Shown piece by piece: positions 7,892 through 14,919 of a stretch of DNA of 14,919 nt. A program made the position numbers and the translations under genes. Positions within the stretch are counted from its first letter, which is position 1; each line of letters opens with the position of its first letter. The notes under the pieces are model-generated. The model was not told where the DNA came from. It worked only from the letters and a program-made list of their open reading frames with translations, and did not search any database. The stretch is from the NCBI GenBank assembly GCA_046484975.1, contig JAWOHX010000061.1:1-14919 (forward strand), written 5' to 3'. This DNA is from JAWOHX01 sp046484975. Its GTDB lineage: Bacteria > Bacillota > Clostridia > DUPQ01.

Positions 7892-8238
7892 AAAGTAAAA
7901 GAAACAGCAGAATCGGTGAAGAACTGAAAAGGGAAATCAGCAATATTTTTCTCTACGACATCAAGGATCCCAGGCTTCAGGGAATGGTCAGCGTGCTCAA
8001 TGTCACGGTGACCAATGACCTGAGCTATGCCAAGATATTCATCAGCATCATGGGTGGTGACGAGGAGAAGAAGGAATCCATGAAGGCCATAAAAAGTTCC
8101 CTTGGATTCATACGCAAGGAAATAGCAGGCAGGCTGAACCTACGGCATGTGCCGGAGCTCAGGTTCGTCTATGATGACTCTATTGATAAAAGCTTTCAGA
8201 TCAATAGCATCCTGGAAAGCCTGAAAAACGGGAAATGA
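7888..8238 (+). CDS. rbfA: 30S ribosome-binding factor RbfA
   Basis: RbfA is a single KH-like domain protein that binds the immature 30S subunit near the 5' end of 16S rRNA and assists its maturation, particularly in the cold. The 116-residue length is normal. Recognisable family text includes RIGEELKREISNIF, IKDPRL, VTVTNDLSYAKIFIS and GFIRKEIAGRLNLRHVPEL, followed by FVYDDSIDKSF. It overlaps infB by 4 nt (ATGA), with AGGAGG of the infB 3' end (7872–7877) as its ribosome binding site. nrnA begins one base after its stop. The pairing with infB is nearly universal in bacteria and supports the call. Confidence 0.96.
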   Translation: MKSKRNSRIGEELKREISNIFLYDIKDPRLQGMVSVLNVTVTNDLSYAKIFISIMGGDEEKKESMKAIKSSLGFIRKEIAGRLNLRHVPELRFVYDDSIDKSFQINSILESLKNGK

Positions 8239-8239
8239 C

Positions 8240-9217
8240 ATGGAAAGAGACGCCTTCATCGATTTGATCCATGAGAAGATCACCATAGCGGAAACCATCA
8301 ACATACTGCCACATGTCTCAGCGGACGGTGACGCATATGGTGCTTGCGTCGCATTTTCGCTGTATCTGCAGGGATTGGGGAAAAAAGTGAGACTGGTGGC
8401 GGAGGAGATATATCCCGATATCTACCAGTTCATATGCGAGAGGGATTTTTTCGAGGTTTTTGATGAGAACAAAGACTATGCTGCAGATCTCAATATAGCC
8501 ATGGATACCGGAGACATGTCCCGCTTAGGAAAAAGAAAGACTTTTTTCTTTCAAGCAGAATCTGTCAATATCGATCATCATAAGACGAACTCTTCCTTTG
8601 CCGACTTCAATTTCATTGATGTGGCTGCCTCCTCCACAGGAGAGATCGTATATGAGATCCTCAGCAGGAGTGGTGCCATCATTGACAAGGACATTGCCAC
8701 GTGCATTTATGTGGCCATCGCAACGGACACGGGAGGCTTCAGATATCAGAACACCACCATCAGGTCTTTTGAGATTGCCTCGGACCTTGTAAAAAAAGGA
8801 ATCGAGATCTCAGACATTTCAAGAAGGATATTTGAGAGCATCACACTGGACAAGACAAAACTGATGTGCATCGCCATCAACAACCTTTCCCTGCACAAAA
8901 AAGGTCATTTGGCCATGATCAGCCTTCGGAAAGAGCATTTCGAGTCCTTGTCCATCACGGAAGACATGTTTGAAGGGCTTGTCAATATCGCCAGGAACAT
9001 CAAAAACGTGAAGGTTGCCGCCCTGGTTCGGGAAAATGGAGCAAATGAGATCAAAGTTAACCTCCGGTCCAACGATGACATCTATGATGTGGCAAAGGTG
9101 GCCCAGGAATACAAGGGAGGGGGTCACGGCCGTGCAGCCGGATTCATTGTCCGCTCCCAGGATTATCATAAATTCGTGAAGAAGTTAAAGAAGAGGCTTG
9201 GAGAACTGATTGACTGA
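8240..9217 (+). CDS. nrnA: DHH/DHHA1 phosphoesterase, NrnA-type nanoRNase / pAp phosphatase
   Basis: NrnA-type proteins degrade 2–5-nt RNA oligomers and often dephosphorylate 3'-phosphoadenosine 5'-phosphate, using two metal ions. In 325 residues the DHH motifs are complete: HVSADGD (residues 25–31), AMDTGD with Asp89, DHH at 112–114, and ATDTGG with Asp163. The DHHA1 substrate-binding motif GGGHGRAAGF starts at 293 near the C-terminus. Position between rbfA and truB is the usual clostridial arrangement and favours NrnA over RecJ, as does the short length. The ribosome binding site is weak (gggaaa), and translation probably depends on coupling to rbfA, whose stop is one base upstream. The stop overlaps the truB start by one base (TGATG). 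Discrimination between oligoribonuclease and pAp phosphatase activity is not possible from sequence alone. Confidence 0.92.
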   Translation: MERDAFIDLIHEKITIAETINILPHVSADGDAYGACVAFSLYLQGLGKKVRLVAEEIYPDIYQFICERDFFEVFDENKDYAADLNIAMDTGDMSRLGKRKTFFFQAESVNIDHHKTNSSFADFNFIDVAASSTGEIVYEILSRSGAIIDKDIATCIYVAIATDTGGFRYQNTTIRSFEIASDLVKKGIEISDISRRIFESITLDKTKLMCIAINNLSLHKKGHLAMISLRKEHFESLSITEDMFEGLVNIARNIKNVKVAALVRENGANEIKVNLRSNDDIYDVAKVAQEYKGGGHGRAAGFIVRSQDYHKFVKKLKKRLGELID

Positions 9218-10119
9218 TGGAAATCAATGGAATCATCAATTTATACAAAGAAAAAGGGATGTCATCCTTTTCCGCCGTCAACCAGGTCCGGAAAATCATC
9301 GGGTTGAAAAAAGCCGGGCACACCGGGACATTGGACCCCATGGCGGAGGGCGTCCTTTTGATTTGTCTGGGAAAAGCCACCCGGGCATCCGGTCATATCA
9401 TGTCGACGCAAAAGGAATACCGGGCCAGGATGCTCCTGGGTGTATCGACGGATACGTACGATCTTCAAGGTGAGCTCCTGGGAATCAGCCCTGCCAGCGG
9501 AATCAGCGAGCCTGACATCCGTGAATGCATCCATACCTTCATCGGAAGGCAGATGCAGTACCCGCCCATCTATTCAGCAAAAAAAGTCAAAGGAAAAAAG
9601 CTTTATGACTATGCCCTGAAAGACCAGAGCGTAGAGATCCAGCAGAATGAAATTGATATACAAAGTATATTGGTGATGGGGATCCGGGATGAGTTGCTTG
9701 AAGGGATTCCGGTAAAAGCCATCGATTTCACGGTTCAGTGTTCTAAAGGGACGTATATCAGAAGCTTATGCCATGACATTGGGGAAAAACTGGGGAGTCA
9801 CGGGACTCTGGCCGAATTGATTCGAACCAGGAACGGGATGTTTTCATCAGAAGATTCCTGCTCGATAAAAGATATTGAAAAGGCAGTTGCCGATGACACA
9901 TTGGACAAGATGGTCATACCAGTTGAGGACGCCCTTGAAATGGACAGGATCGTGCTGGACCGTGATGACTCCCTGCGTTATGAGAGAGGGTTGTCCGTCT
10001 GCCGTGTTAAGGAATTGCCTGACAGGAGTTATTTGGTTTTTAATCAGGACACAGCCCTCCTGGGCATTGGCTGCCTGGATGCGCAAGGGTTCCTGCGAAG
10101 CAAGAGGAGGTTGGGATGA
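9217..10119 (+). CDS. truB: tRNA pseudouridine(55) synthase TruB
   Basis: TruB isomerises U55 in the T-arm of nearly all tRNAs to pseudouridine and also acts as a tRNA-folding chaperone. The 300-residue protein starts MEINGIINLYKEKGMSSF, as usual for bacterial TruB. It carries the catalytic motif GHTGTLDPMAEGVL with the nucleophile at Asp40. Further family blocks are YSAKKVKGKKLYDYA and the KGTYIRSLCHDIGEKLG segment, then a short C-terminal domain from about residue 230. All catalytic text is intact. The ATG overlaps the nrnA stop by one base, with GGAG upstream inside nrnA. The stop overlaps the ribF start in ATGA. The truB–ribF pair is standard in bacteria. Confidence 0.96.
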   Translation: MEINGIINLYKEKGMSSFSAVNQVRKIIGLKKAGHTGTLDPMAEGVLLICLGKATRASGHIMSTQKEYRARMLLGVSTDTYDLQGELLGISPASGISEPDIRECIHTFIGRQMQYPPIYSAKKVKGKKLYDYALKDQSVEIQQNEIDIQSILVMGIRDELLEGIPVKAIDFTVQCSKGTYIRSLCHDIGEKLGSHGTLAELIRTRNGMFSSEDSCSIKDIEKAVADDTLDKMVIPVEDALEMDRIVLDRDDSLRYERGLSVCRVKELPDRSYLVFNQDTALLGIGCLDAQGFLRSKRRLG

Positions 10120-11051
10120 ATGTTCTGTTTGATGACGATATAAAACAAAAAGACAAGCTGAACAGGGGCATCGGACTTGGCAATTTCGACGGCATCCATA
10201 TCGGGCACAGGAAACTCATCGATGTACTTGTGCATGAGTGCCGGGAACGGGACATTGTCTCCATGGTCTATACCTTCAACAACCATCCTGACAAGATATT
10301 GGAAAAGCAGAATGTCAAGCTTCTCACCTCCAACGAGATGAAACTGGAGATCCTTGCCTCATTGCATCTCGACAGCATATGCCTGAAGACCTTTGATGAG
10401 GATTTTGCCAATCTTGAACCCGAGGATTTTGTCAGGGACATCCTTGTTGGAAGGTATGGCATGAAGGTGGCCGTCACCGGATTCAATTACAGATTTGGCA
10501 GGCTTGGCAGGGGAGATATCCCGCTGCTCCGGAACATGGGTAAGACATGCGGATTCGAAGTGATTTGCGTCCCTCCCGTGAAAGCCGGGGAAGAAATCAT
10601 CAGCTCCACCGCCATCCGGGAGCACATCAGGAATGGGGAGATGCAGGAAACCAGCCGTATGCTGGGACGACCCTATTCAATCAGGGGGAAGGTGGAACAT
10701 GGAAACCGGATTGGAAGCGAAATCGGATTCCCCACTGCCAACATCATACCCGTGGATGATTATGCCATGCCTTCAAACGGTGTATATTTCACAAGGACAA
10801 CGGTGGATGATGTTTTATTCAACAGCATCACGAACCTGGGAACGAAACCCACATATGGCAATGACAGCAGGCGGATCATCGAGACACACATCTTTGATTT
10901 CAATGGATGGCTGTATGGCAAGGAAATCGATGTCCATTTCATCAAAAGAGTACGGGACGAGTTAAAATATGAGAATGCAGAGGAATTGAAATCCCAGATT
11001 GTTCGGGATATCATATCCGCAGTGGACTATTTCAACAAGGAGAAAAGCTAG
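10116..11051 (+). CDS. ribF: Bifunctional riboflavin kinase / FMN adenylyltransferase RibF
   Basis: RibF phosphorylates riboflavin to FMN and adenylylates FMN to FAD. The 311-residue protein has the N-terminal nucleotidyltransferase domain with GNFDGIHIGH (residues 22–31, the GxFDGxHxGH nucleotide-binding motif), FNYRFGRLGRGD and ISSTAIR. The C-terminal flavokinase domain starts near residue 185 with GRPYSIRGKVEHGNRIG, then GFPTAN (the PTAN signature), NLGTKPT and ETHIFDFN. Both catalytic halves look complete. A strong GAGGAGG (10104–10110) precedes the ATG, which overlaps truB by 4 nt. It is the last gene of the long operon. No clear terminator follows, only a 66-nt gap with a new promoter before lgt. 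Confidence 0.96.
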   Translation: MNVLFDDDIKQKDKLNRGIGLGNFDGIHIGHRKLIDVLVHECRERDIVSMVYTFNNHPDKILEKQNVKLLTSNEMKLEILASLHLDSICLKTFDEDFANLEPEDFVRDILVGRYGMKVAVTGFNYRFGRLGRGDIPLLRNMGKTCGFEVICVPPVKAGEEIISSTAIREHIRNGEMQETSRMLGRPYSIRGKVEHGNRIGSEIGFPTANIIPVDDYAMPSNGVYFTRTTVDDVLFNSITNLGTKPTYGNDSRRIIETHIFDFNGWLYGKEIDVHFIKRVRDELKYENAEELKSQIVRDIISAVDYFNKEKS

Positions 11052-11061
11052 GATAGAGCTG

Positions 11062-11090
11062 TTGCAGGCATGCATTCATTGTGCTAAAAT
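11062..11090 (+). promoter_or_regulatory. Sigma-A promoter of lgt, extended -10
   Basis: TTGCAG (11062–11067) and TAAAAT (11085–11090) have a 17-bp spacer, and TG lies one base before the -10 (TGcTAAAAT), the same extended -10 form as the rimP promoter. It sits wholly in the gap between ribF and lgt. Since no terminator is seen after ribF, lgt may be served both by this promoter and by readthrough. Confidence 0.65.
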
Positions 11091-11117
11091 GACTTTAACA
11101 ATAAACAGGGGGTTTCC

Positions 11118-12107
11118 ATGAGCACAATATCATTTCCGAATCTTTTCGGAGGACTAGACATCAAGGTTAGCAGAATCGCCTTTACACTTTTCGGCATTGA
11201 GGTGTACTGGTACGGATTGATCATCGGCATCGCATTTTGCCTGGCTGTGCTGCTGGTCCTGCGGGATATCAAGAAATATCAGATCAAGGAGGATGATATC
11301 ATCAACCTCCTGTTGTTCGCTGTCCCTGTTGCCATCATCTTTGCACGTCTTTTCTATGTCTTGTTTTTCTCCGGGAAAACCTGGACATTTGTTGAAATGC
11401 TGAATATCCGGGATGGTGGGTTGGCCATATACGGGGCGATCATAGGCGGTCTTCTGACCGGTTTCATCTACGCAAAAATTAAAAAAATTAATTTTCTGGA
11501 CATGGCAGACCTCGCATTGCCGTATCTGGCCCTTGCCCAGGCCATCGGACGGTGGGGCAATTTTGTGAACCAGGAAGCCTTTGGTACAAATACAACGCTG
11601 CCCTGGGGAATGACCAGCTTAAGCATTCAGAATGAAATTGTCAGACTGAATGCTTTCGAAGGGATGAGCCTCAACCCGAACATTCCCGTCCATCCCACGT
11701 TCCTGTATGAGTCCCTTTGGAGTTTCGCCGTTTTCATTCTGTTGTATGCTCTGAGCAGGAACAGGAAATTCAGGGGACAGATTTTCTGCCTTTACATGGC
11801 GACTTACGGCATTGGGCGGATGTTCATCGAAGGACTGCGTACGGACAGTCTGATGCTCGGAAACATCAGGATATCCCAATTGCTGGGATTGGTATTCTTC
11901 ATCGTTTTCGGCGGTGTTGTGGCATATATTTACCTGACTGGACGGAAAGTCAGGAAAGAGACTGAAGAAACCCAGGAATTGGAGACTGGCAAATCAGAGT
12001 ATTCCGAGATTCTCAGCAAGAAAATTGTGCTCAGCCCTGACGAAAAAAGACCGGAAACTGAAGCCGAACCTAAGGATGAGACGGATCAGGAGACCGGGAA
12101 GGAATAA
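11118..12107 (+). CDS. lgt: Phosphatidylglycerol–prolipoprotein diacylglyceryl transferase Lgt
   Basis: Lgt is a polytopic membrane enzyme that transfers diacylglycerol from phosphatidylglycerol to the lipobox cysteine of prolipoproteins, the first step of lipoprotein maturation. The 329-residue protein has about seven hydrophobic segments. It shows the GLAIYGAIIGG block in the Gram-positive form, the Lgt signature GRWGNFVNQEAFG (from residue 144, with the essential Arg–Gly–Asn), HPTFLYESLW and YGIGRMFIEGLRTDSL. Beyond the last membrane segment is a highly charged tail of about 55 residues, an extension relative to the roughly 270–290-residue family norm. AGGGGG upstream serves the ATG at 11118. 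It has its own promoter and terminator. A lipoprotein gene, a natural substrate class, follows immediately, although neighbourhood does not prove a specific link. Confidence 0.96.
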   Translation: MSTISFPNLFGGLDIKVSRIAFTLFGIEVYWYGLIIGIAFCLAVLLVLRDIKKYQIKEDDIINLLLFAVPVAIIFARLFYVLFFSGKTWTFVEMLNIRDGGLAIYGAIIGGLLTGFIYAKIKKINFLDMADLALPYLALAQAIGRWGNFVNQEAFGTNTTLPWGMTSLSIQNEIVRLNAFEGMSLNPNIPVHPTFLYESLWSFAVFILLYALSRNRKFRGQIFCLYMATYGIGRMFIEGLRTDSLMLGNIRISQLLGLVFFIVFGGVVAYIYLTGRKVRKETEETQELETGKSEYSEILSKKIVLSPDEKRPETEAEPKDETDQETGKE

Positions 12108-12126
12108 ATAGGATCTTCAATCAATC

Positions 12127-12158
12127 GAAGCGCCGGACAAATGGACGGCGTTTTTTTT
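12127..12158 (+). terminator. Rho-independent terminator after lgt
   Basis: CGCCG (12131–12135) pairs with CGGCG (12146–12150), extended outward by a G-T and A-T pairs, and is followed at once by eight T (12151–12158). It lies 20–50 nt past the lgt stop. Confidence 0.8.
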
Positions 12159-12187
12159 ATATCGGCAGCATATCGAATGGAATAGGG

Positions 12188-12216
12188 TTGTTCATCAAGG
12201 GAAAATACAGTACAAT
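12188..12216 (+). promoter_or_regulatory. Sigma-A promoter of the lipoprotein gene
   Basis: TTGTTC (12188–12193) and TACAAT (12211–12216) with a 17-bp spacer, located after the lgt terminator and about 90 nt before the lipoprotein start. The leader from about 12223 to 12305 is A/T-rich, with no strong fold that I can see. Confidence 0.6.
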
Positions 12217-12305
12217 AAATGCATCATTGAATTTTTGTATTTTGAATGCAACAGAGTTGGACAGCATGTATGCACGATTTTATGCTTAAGAAGGAGGAAA
12301 TTCAA

Positions 12306-13058
12306 ATGAAACGTTTTCTGGCTGTATTCCTGGTGGTTGCTATGGTGGCCGCTCTCTGCGGATGCTCCCTAAGGGCTGGAATCGGGGACAGGGTGGATGA
12401 TGGATCCAAACCTGAGGATCCGGGGTCATCCGTGAACGGTGGTGAGGTTGCAGGTCCAGGGGAAAGCGAGTCCATAGGCAAGGCATTCCACAATACTGCA
12501 TCCGCTTATGAACTGGCCCGGCTCTTCAAAGAACTTCACTACACTTACAAATCAACGGATTCCGATGACCAGACGAAAGAGACAAAGTATGAGTTAAAAG
12601 TCCTTGATGAGAAGACAGTGGATGGAAAGCCGGCTTTCTCGGTTCATTTCAAGTATTCGGATGGAAGCAAACAAGGCGAGATGATCGCATTGATCAATGA
12701 GAAGGACGTGCTCGAAGCCACAATCAATGGAGAAAAATACGAAGGAGATTATAATTATGCCTTCGTCACCCTGCAGTCATACATGATGCCTTTTGTTCCA
12801 CAGGTCATGTGGTCGGAGGTATTGACCAAGACGCAGATGCAGACCGTATTGCGTTGGAACTTGAAGAATGAAGATAGAAAAGCCGCCAATCTTGGTGGAG
12901 GAACCCTGACCATAGCCACTGCTGAATATGAAGTCGCAAATGAGACCATGTATTTTGAGATGACCAATGTCGGGAATAAAAGCGTATTTGTCTATACAAG
13001 ACAAACGGATGATGAAAAATTATATGAGTTTGCCATCACCCGGATGATCAAGAAATAG
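12306..13058 (+). CDS. Lipoprotein of unknown function
   Basis: I do not recognise the family. The 250-residue product starts MKRFLAVFLVVAMVAALCGC, a short basic n-region, hydrophobic core and lipobox LCGC with the lipidated cysteine at residue 20, so it should be anchored to the outer face of the membrane by Lgt and Lsp. Residues 21 to about 58 are a Gly/Ser/Asp/Glu/Pro-rich, probably flexible linker. From about 60 to 250 is one soluble domain, predicted from its text to mix alpha and beta segments (LARLFKELHYTYKS, KYELKVLDEK, FSVHFKYSDGSKQGEMIALIN, MYFEMTNVGNKSVFVYT). It has a single cysteine in the mature form. AAGGAGGA (12291–12298) fixes the ATG at 12306; the longer in-frame start at 12246 would bury the signal peptide. 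It is a single-gene unit with its own promoter, followed by a structured intergenic region. Confidence 0.85.
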   Translation: MKRFLAVFLVVAMVAALCGCSLRAGIGDRVDDGSKPEDPGSSVNGGEVAGPGESESIGKAFHNTASAYELARLFKELHYTYKSTDSDDQTKETKYELKVLDEKTVDGKPAFSVHFKYSDGSKQGEMIALINEKDVLEATINGEKYEGDYNYAFVTLQSYMMPFVPQVMWSEVLTKTQMQTVLRWNLKNEDRKAANLGGGTLTIATAEYEVANETMYFEMTNVGNKSVFVYTRQTDDEKLYEFAITRMIKK

Positions 13059-13065
13059 CCCCGGT

Positions 13066-13144
13066 ACACACATGGGGAATTAACTTTCACGACTCAACTG
13101 GCAGAGAACCGGCGGGGAACATCCCCGTTGGTTCTTATGTGTGT
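13066..13144 (+). other. Structured 3' region of the lipoprotein transcript: 14-bp hairpin inside an outer 8-bp stem
   Basis: AGAACCGGCGGGGA (13105–13118) pairs over all 14 positions (two as G-T) with TCCCCGTTGGTTCT (13122–13135) around the loop ACA. Outside it, ACACACAT (13066–13073) is the exact reverse complement of ATGTGTGT (13137–13144). No T tract follows the inner hairpin, so it is not a textbook terminator. The left bulge of 31 nt has no partner on the right. CCCC (13059–13062) and GGGG (13074–13077) offer an alternative small stem. Possible roles are an RNA 3' end protector, a processing site or a cis-regulatory element; this is inference. Confidence 0.5.
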
Positions 13145-13149
13145 TCGTC

Positions 13150-13189
13150 ATTGCCTTCAGGGCGCCTTGGAGGCAATTTCCTTGTTTTT
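13150..13189 (+). terminator. Rho-independent terminator downstream of the lipoprotein gene
   Basis: A 28-nt self-complementary stretch (13150–13177) folds into a 12-bp stem (two G-T) with a GCGC loop, ATTGCCTTCAGG pairing with CCTTGGAGGCAAT-type text, followed by TTCCTTGTTTTT (13178–13189). The T-rich tail is interrupted but adequate. Confidence 0.65.
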
Positions 13190-13242
13190 AGATAGTTGAT
13201 GCATCTGTTTATTTTAATGCAAGAAAAATTATCTTGTTTGTT

Positions 13243-13270
13243 TTGCTATTGTGCCTTAATCTAATATAAG
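13243..13270 (+). promoter_or_regulatory. Possible promoter of the MATE gene
   Basis: TTGCTA (13243–13248) and TATAAG (13265–13270) are 16 bp apart in an A/T-rich stretch after the terminator. A TTGTTT/TTAATC pair just upstream is an alternative. The leader to the MATE start would be about 60–80 nt. Weak call. Confidence 0.35.
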
Positions 13271-13356
13271 GTTCACTGCAGGGTTTTGGATCGATGCCAC
13301 CTGCTGTATCAATAATGAGTACTGCGAGTGCCTGAATGTTTTTGCGAAACCGTGAT

Positions 13357-14736
13357 ATGGACATGTGCAGCGGTCCGCTGTTTAGAAAAATACTGGTGTT
13401 CGCTTTGCCTATTATGGCAATGAACATCTTCCAGCTGCTTTTCAATGCTGTTGACATGGTTGTCGTAGGAAGGTTTTCCGGCAGCCAGGCCCTAGCTGCA
13501 GTTGGAGCGACAGGCGCCCTGATCAGCTTGATTGTCAATTTGTTTATGGGATTGTCTGTAGGCACCAGTGTTGTTGTTGCTCAGGATTGGGGTGCGGGCA
13601 AGCCTGCTGCTGTAAGCCGGTCCGTTCACACCTCAGTCACCATCAGCATCATCCTCGGCCTGATTGTTATGGTTGCAGGATTGTTTCTGTGTAAATCATT
13701 GCTGCACATCATGGGGACGCCTGGGGATATCATCGACATGTCGGTGCTTTATATGAGAATATATTTCATCGGAATACCTGCAAGCATGGTTTACAATTTC
13801 GGGGCAGCCATTCTGCGTGCCACAGGTGACAGCCGGCGTCCGATGTACTATCTTACCGTTGCAGGAATTGTGAATGTCATACTGAATCTGTTTTTTGTTG
13901 TTGTGTTGAAGATGAGCGTCGCCGGTGTGGCATGGGCCACTGTGATTTCCCAATACATTTCGGTTCTGCTGATTATGCTCTGCCTTTCAAGGAGCGATGG
14001 AGCCATACGCTTCATTCCCCGGCAGATGCGCATTGATGGCCACAAGCTGAAGAGCATTGTGATGATTGGACTGCCGGCAGGACTCCAGGGGTTGTTTTTC
14101 TCAATATCCAATGTGCTGATTCAGTCTGCTGTCAATTCCTTCGGGTCCACCATGGTTGCAGCCAGCGCTGCCGCAGGCAATGTGGAGGGTTTCATCGGTA
14201 CCACAATGAATTCATATTATAATGCGGCAGTTACCTTTACCGGGCAGAATATGGGGGCAAGGAAGTATGACCGGATTGACACTGTTGCCAAGGTGTGTAC
14301 GGTATTGATCTTTGGCACATGGATTTTGGTTGGTGGAGCCACCATGCTCTTTGGCAGACCGCTGATTGGTATATTCACATCAAACCAGGAGGTTGTTGAA
14401 CTTGGGATGCTGCGCCTGAACGTCATGATGGTGGCATTTTTTACCTGCGGCATAATGAATGTATTCCCCGGTATTACCCGGGGCATGGGTTCTTCACTGC
14501 TCCCCATGCTGTGCACGCTGCTGGGAGCCTGCATCTTAAGGATTGTGTGGCTTGCCACTGTCTTTGCGTGGTATCCCACTGTGACCGTTTTGTTTGCCTG
14601 TTATCCTGTCACCTGGACCATTGCAGGGCTTGGCCAGGTCGCCAGCTTCTTTTACATCAGACGCAAGGTCCGAAGGCGTGACATGACGGGGAAATCGAAT
14701 TTGGAACCGGCATATGATGCCGGGGCTGCAGGATGA
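13357..14736 (+). CDS. MATE family multidrug/toxin efflux transporter
   Basis: MATE proteins export cationic drugs, dyes or metabolites across the cytoplasmic membrane in exchange for Na+ or H+. The product (459 residues from 13357) has about twelve hydrophobic segments in two halves. Family text in the first half includes SGPLFRKILVFALPIMAMN, NAVDMVVVGRFSG, LAAVGATGALISL, GLSVGTSVVVAQ and LRATGDSRRP. The second half has GLPAGLQGLFFSISNVLIQ, NSFGS, AAAGNVEGF, TGQNMGARKYDR and a GITRGMGSS helix. The length matches the family. Starts at 13336, 13357 and 13363 are possible; none has a clear ribosome binding site. I chose 13357 because MATE proteins usually begin only a few residues before the GPLFRKI-like helix. 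It stands alone with its own possible promoter. Substrate cannot be told from sequence, and no regulator lies beside it in the window. Confidence 0.9.
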   Translation: MDMCSGPLFRKILVFALPIMAMNIFQLLFNAVDMVVVGRFSGSQALAAVGATGALISLIVNLFMGLSVGTSVVVAQDWGAGKPAAVSRSVHTSVTISIILGLIVMVAGLFLCKSLLHIMGTPGDIIDMSVLYMRIYFIGIPASMVYNFGAAILRATGDSRRPMYYLTVAGIVNVILNLFFVVVLKMSVAGVAWATVISQYISVLLIMLCLSRSDGAIRFIPRQMRIDGHKLKSIVMIGLPAGLQGLFFSISNVLIQSAVNSFGSTMVAASAAAGNVEGFIGTTMNSYYNAAVTFTGQNMGARKYDRIDTVAKVCTVLIFGTWILVGGATMLFGRPLIGIFTSNQEVVELGMLRLNVMMVAFFTCGIMNVFPGITRGMGSSLLPMLCTLLGACILRIVWLATVFAWYPTVTVLFACYPVTWTIAGLGQVASFFYIRRKVRRRDMTGKSNLEPAYDAGAAG

Positions 14737-14771
14737 GGATTTTCAAGCAACTTCATAATTAACAGGTGCTA

Positions 14772-14919
14772 ATGATGAATCCGCATGATATGTTACTATC
14801 TCATAAATCATTCTTATGGGGAGACATTTTATTCAAACATATTCGCAGGGCATTCATACTGCACCCATTCCCACAGCTGGTATGTCTGCAGAAGCCGCAT
14901 CGTTTTATGAAAGCATCAT
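14772..14919 (+). CDS. Possible 5' end of an unrecognised gene, running off the window
   Basis: From tandem ATGs at 14772 and 14775 the frame stays open for 49 codons to the end of the window, beginning MMNPHDMLLSHKSFLWGD. AGGTG lies 6 nt before the first ATG, a weak ribosome binding site. The translation is basic and rich in His and Phe and I recognise no family. A 36–38-codon open stretch exists on the other strand as well, so this may be chance. The gap 14737–14771 after the MATE gene holds no visible terminator. Confidence 0.2.
   Translation, partial: MMNPHDMLLSHKSFLWGDILFKHIRRAFILHPFPQLVCLQKPHRFMKAS

Noticed and set aside
12246..12305. Longer start for the lipoprotein at 12246
   Set aside because: It would add 20 polar residues before the signal peptide; the strong AAGGAGGA site points to 12306.

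Overview
The window is the classic polC–rimP–nusA–rnpM(ylxR)–ylxQ–infB–rbfA–nrnA–truB–ribF block of a low-to-mid G+C Gram-positive bacterium (Bacillota, most likely a Clostridia-type anaerobe). The evidence is the PolC-type (not DnaE-type) replicative polymerase, the ylxR/ylxQ pair between nusA and infB, an NrnA-type DHH phosphoesterase between rbfA and truB, strong AGGAGG-like ribosome binding sites and near-consensus sigma-A promoters. Genus cannot be told from sequence reading alone. Almost all protein coding is on the + strand.

Layout. (1) 1–~340 does not belong with the rest: it is 65% G+C (195/300 by hand count) and open throughout on the minus strand, encoding the middle of an ABC sugar-type solute-binding protein. 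(2) ~340–2486 is the C-terminal half of polC, entered abruptly from that foreign piece. This is most likely a chimeric contig end. (3) 2487–2727 holds a near-perfect extended -10 promoter and a perfect 10-bp hairpin in the leader of the next operon. (4) 2728–11051 is one tightly packed translation/RNA operon. The eight gene junctions run from a 14-nt gap to 4-nt ATGA overlaps, so translation is probably coupled along the operon. (5) 11118–12107 is lgt (prolipoprotein diacylglyceryl transferase), with its own promoter and a rho-independent terminator. (6) 12306–13058 is a lipoprotein of unknown function, with its own promoter, a substrate class for Lgt. (7) 13059–13335 is a structured intergenic stretch with two strong hairpins. 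(8) 13357–14736 is a MATE-family efflux protein. (9) 14737–14919 holds only a possible, unrecognised 5' gene end.

How the genes work together. RimP and RbfA mature the 30S subunit, IF2 starts translation, and NusA controls elongation, pausing and termination. YlxR (RnpM) and YlxQ are small RNA-binding partners, NrnA degrades nanoRNA or pAp, TruB makes Psi55 in tRNA, and RibF makes FMN/FAD. No rpsO follows ribF, where it is often found; lgt follows instead.

I found no mobile element, CRISPR array, tRNA or rRNA, and no convincing undescribed system. The items most worth a second look are the chimeric left end, the rimP leader hairpin, the acidic tail of NusA, the orphan lipoprotein and the structured 13.06–13.19 kb intergenic region.
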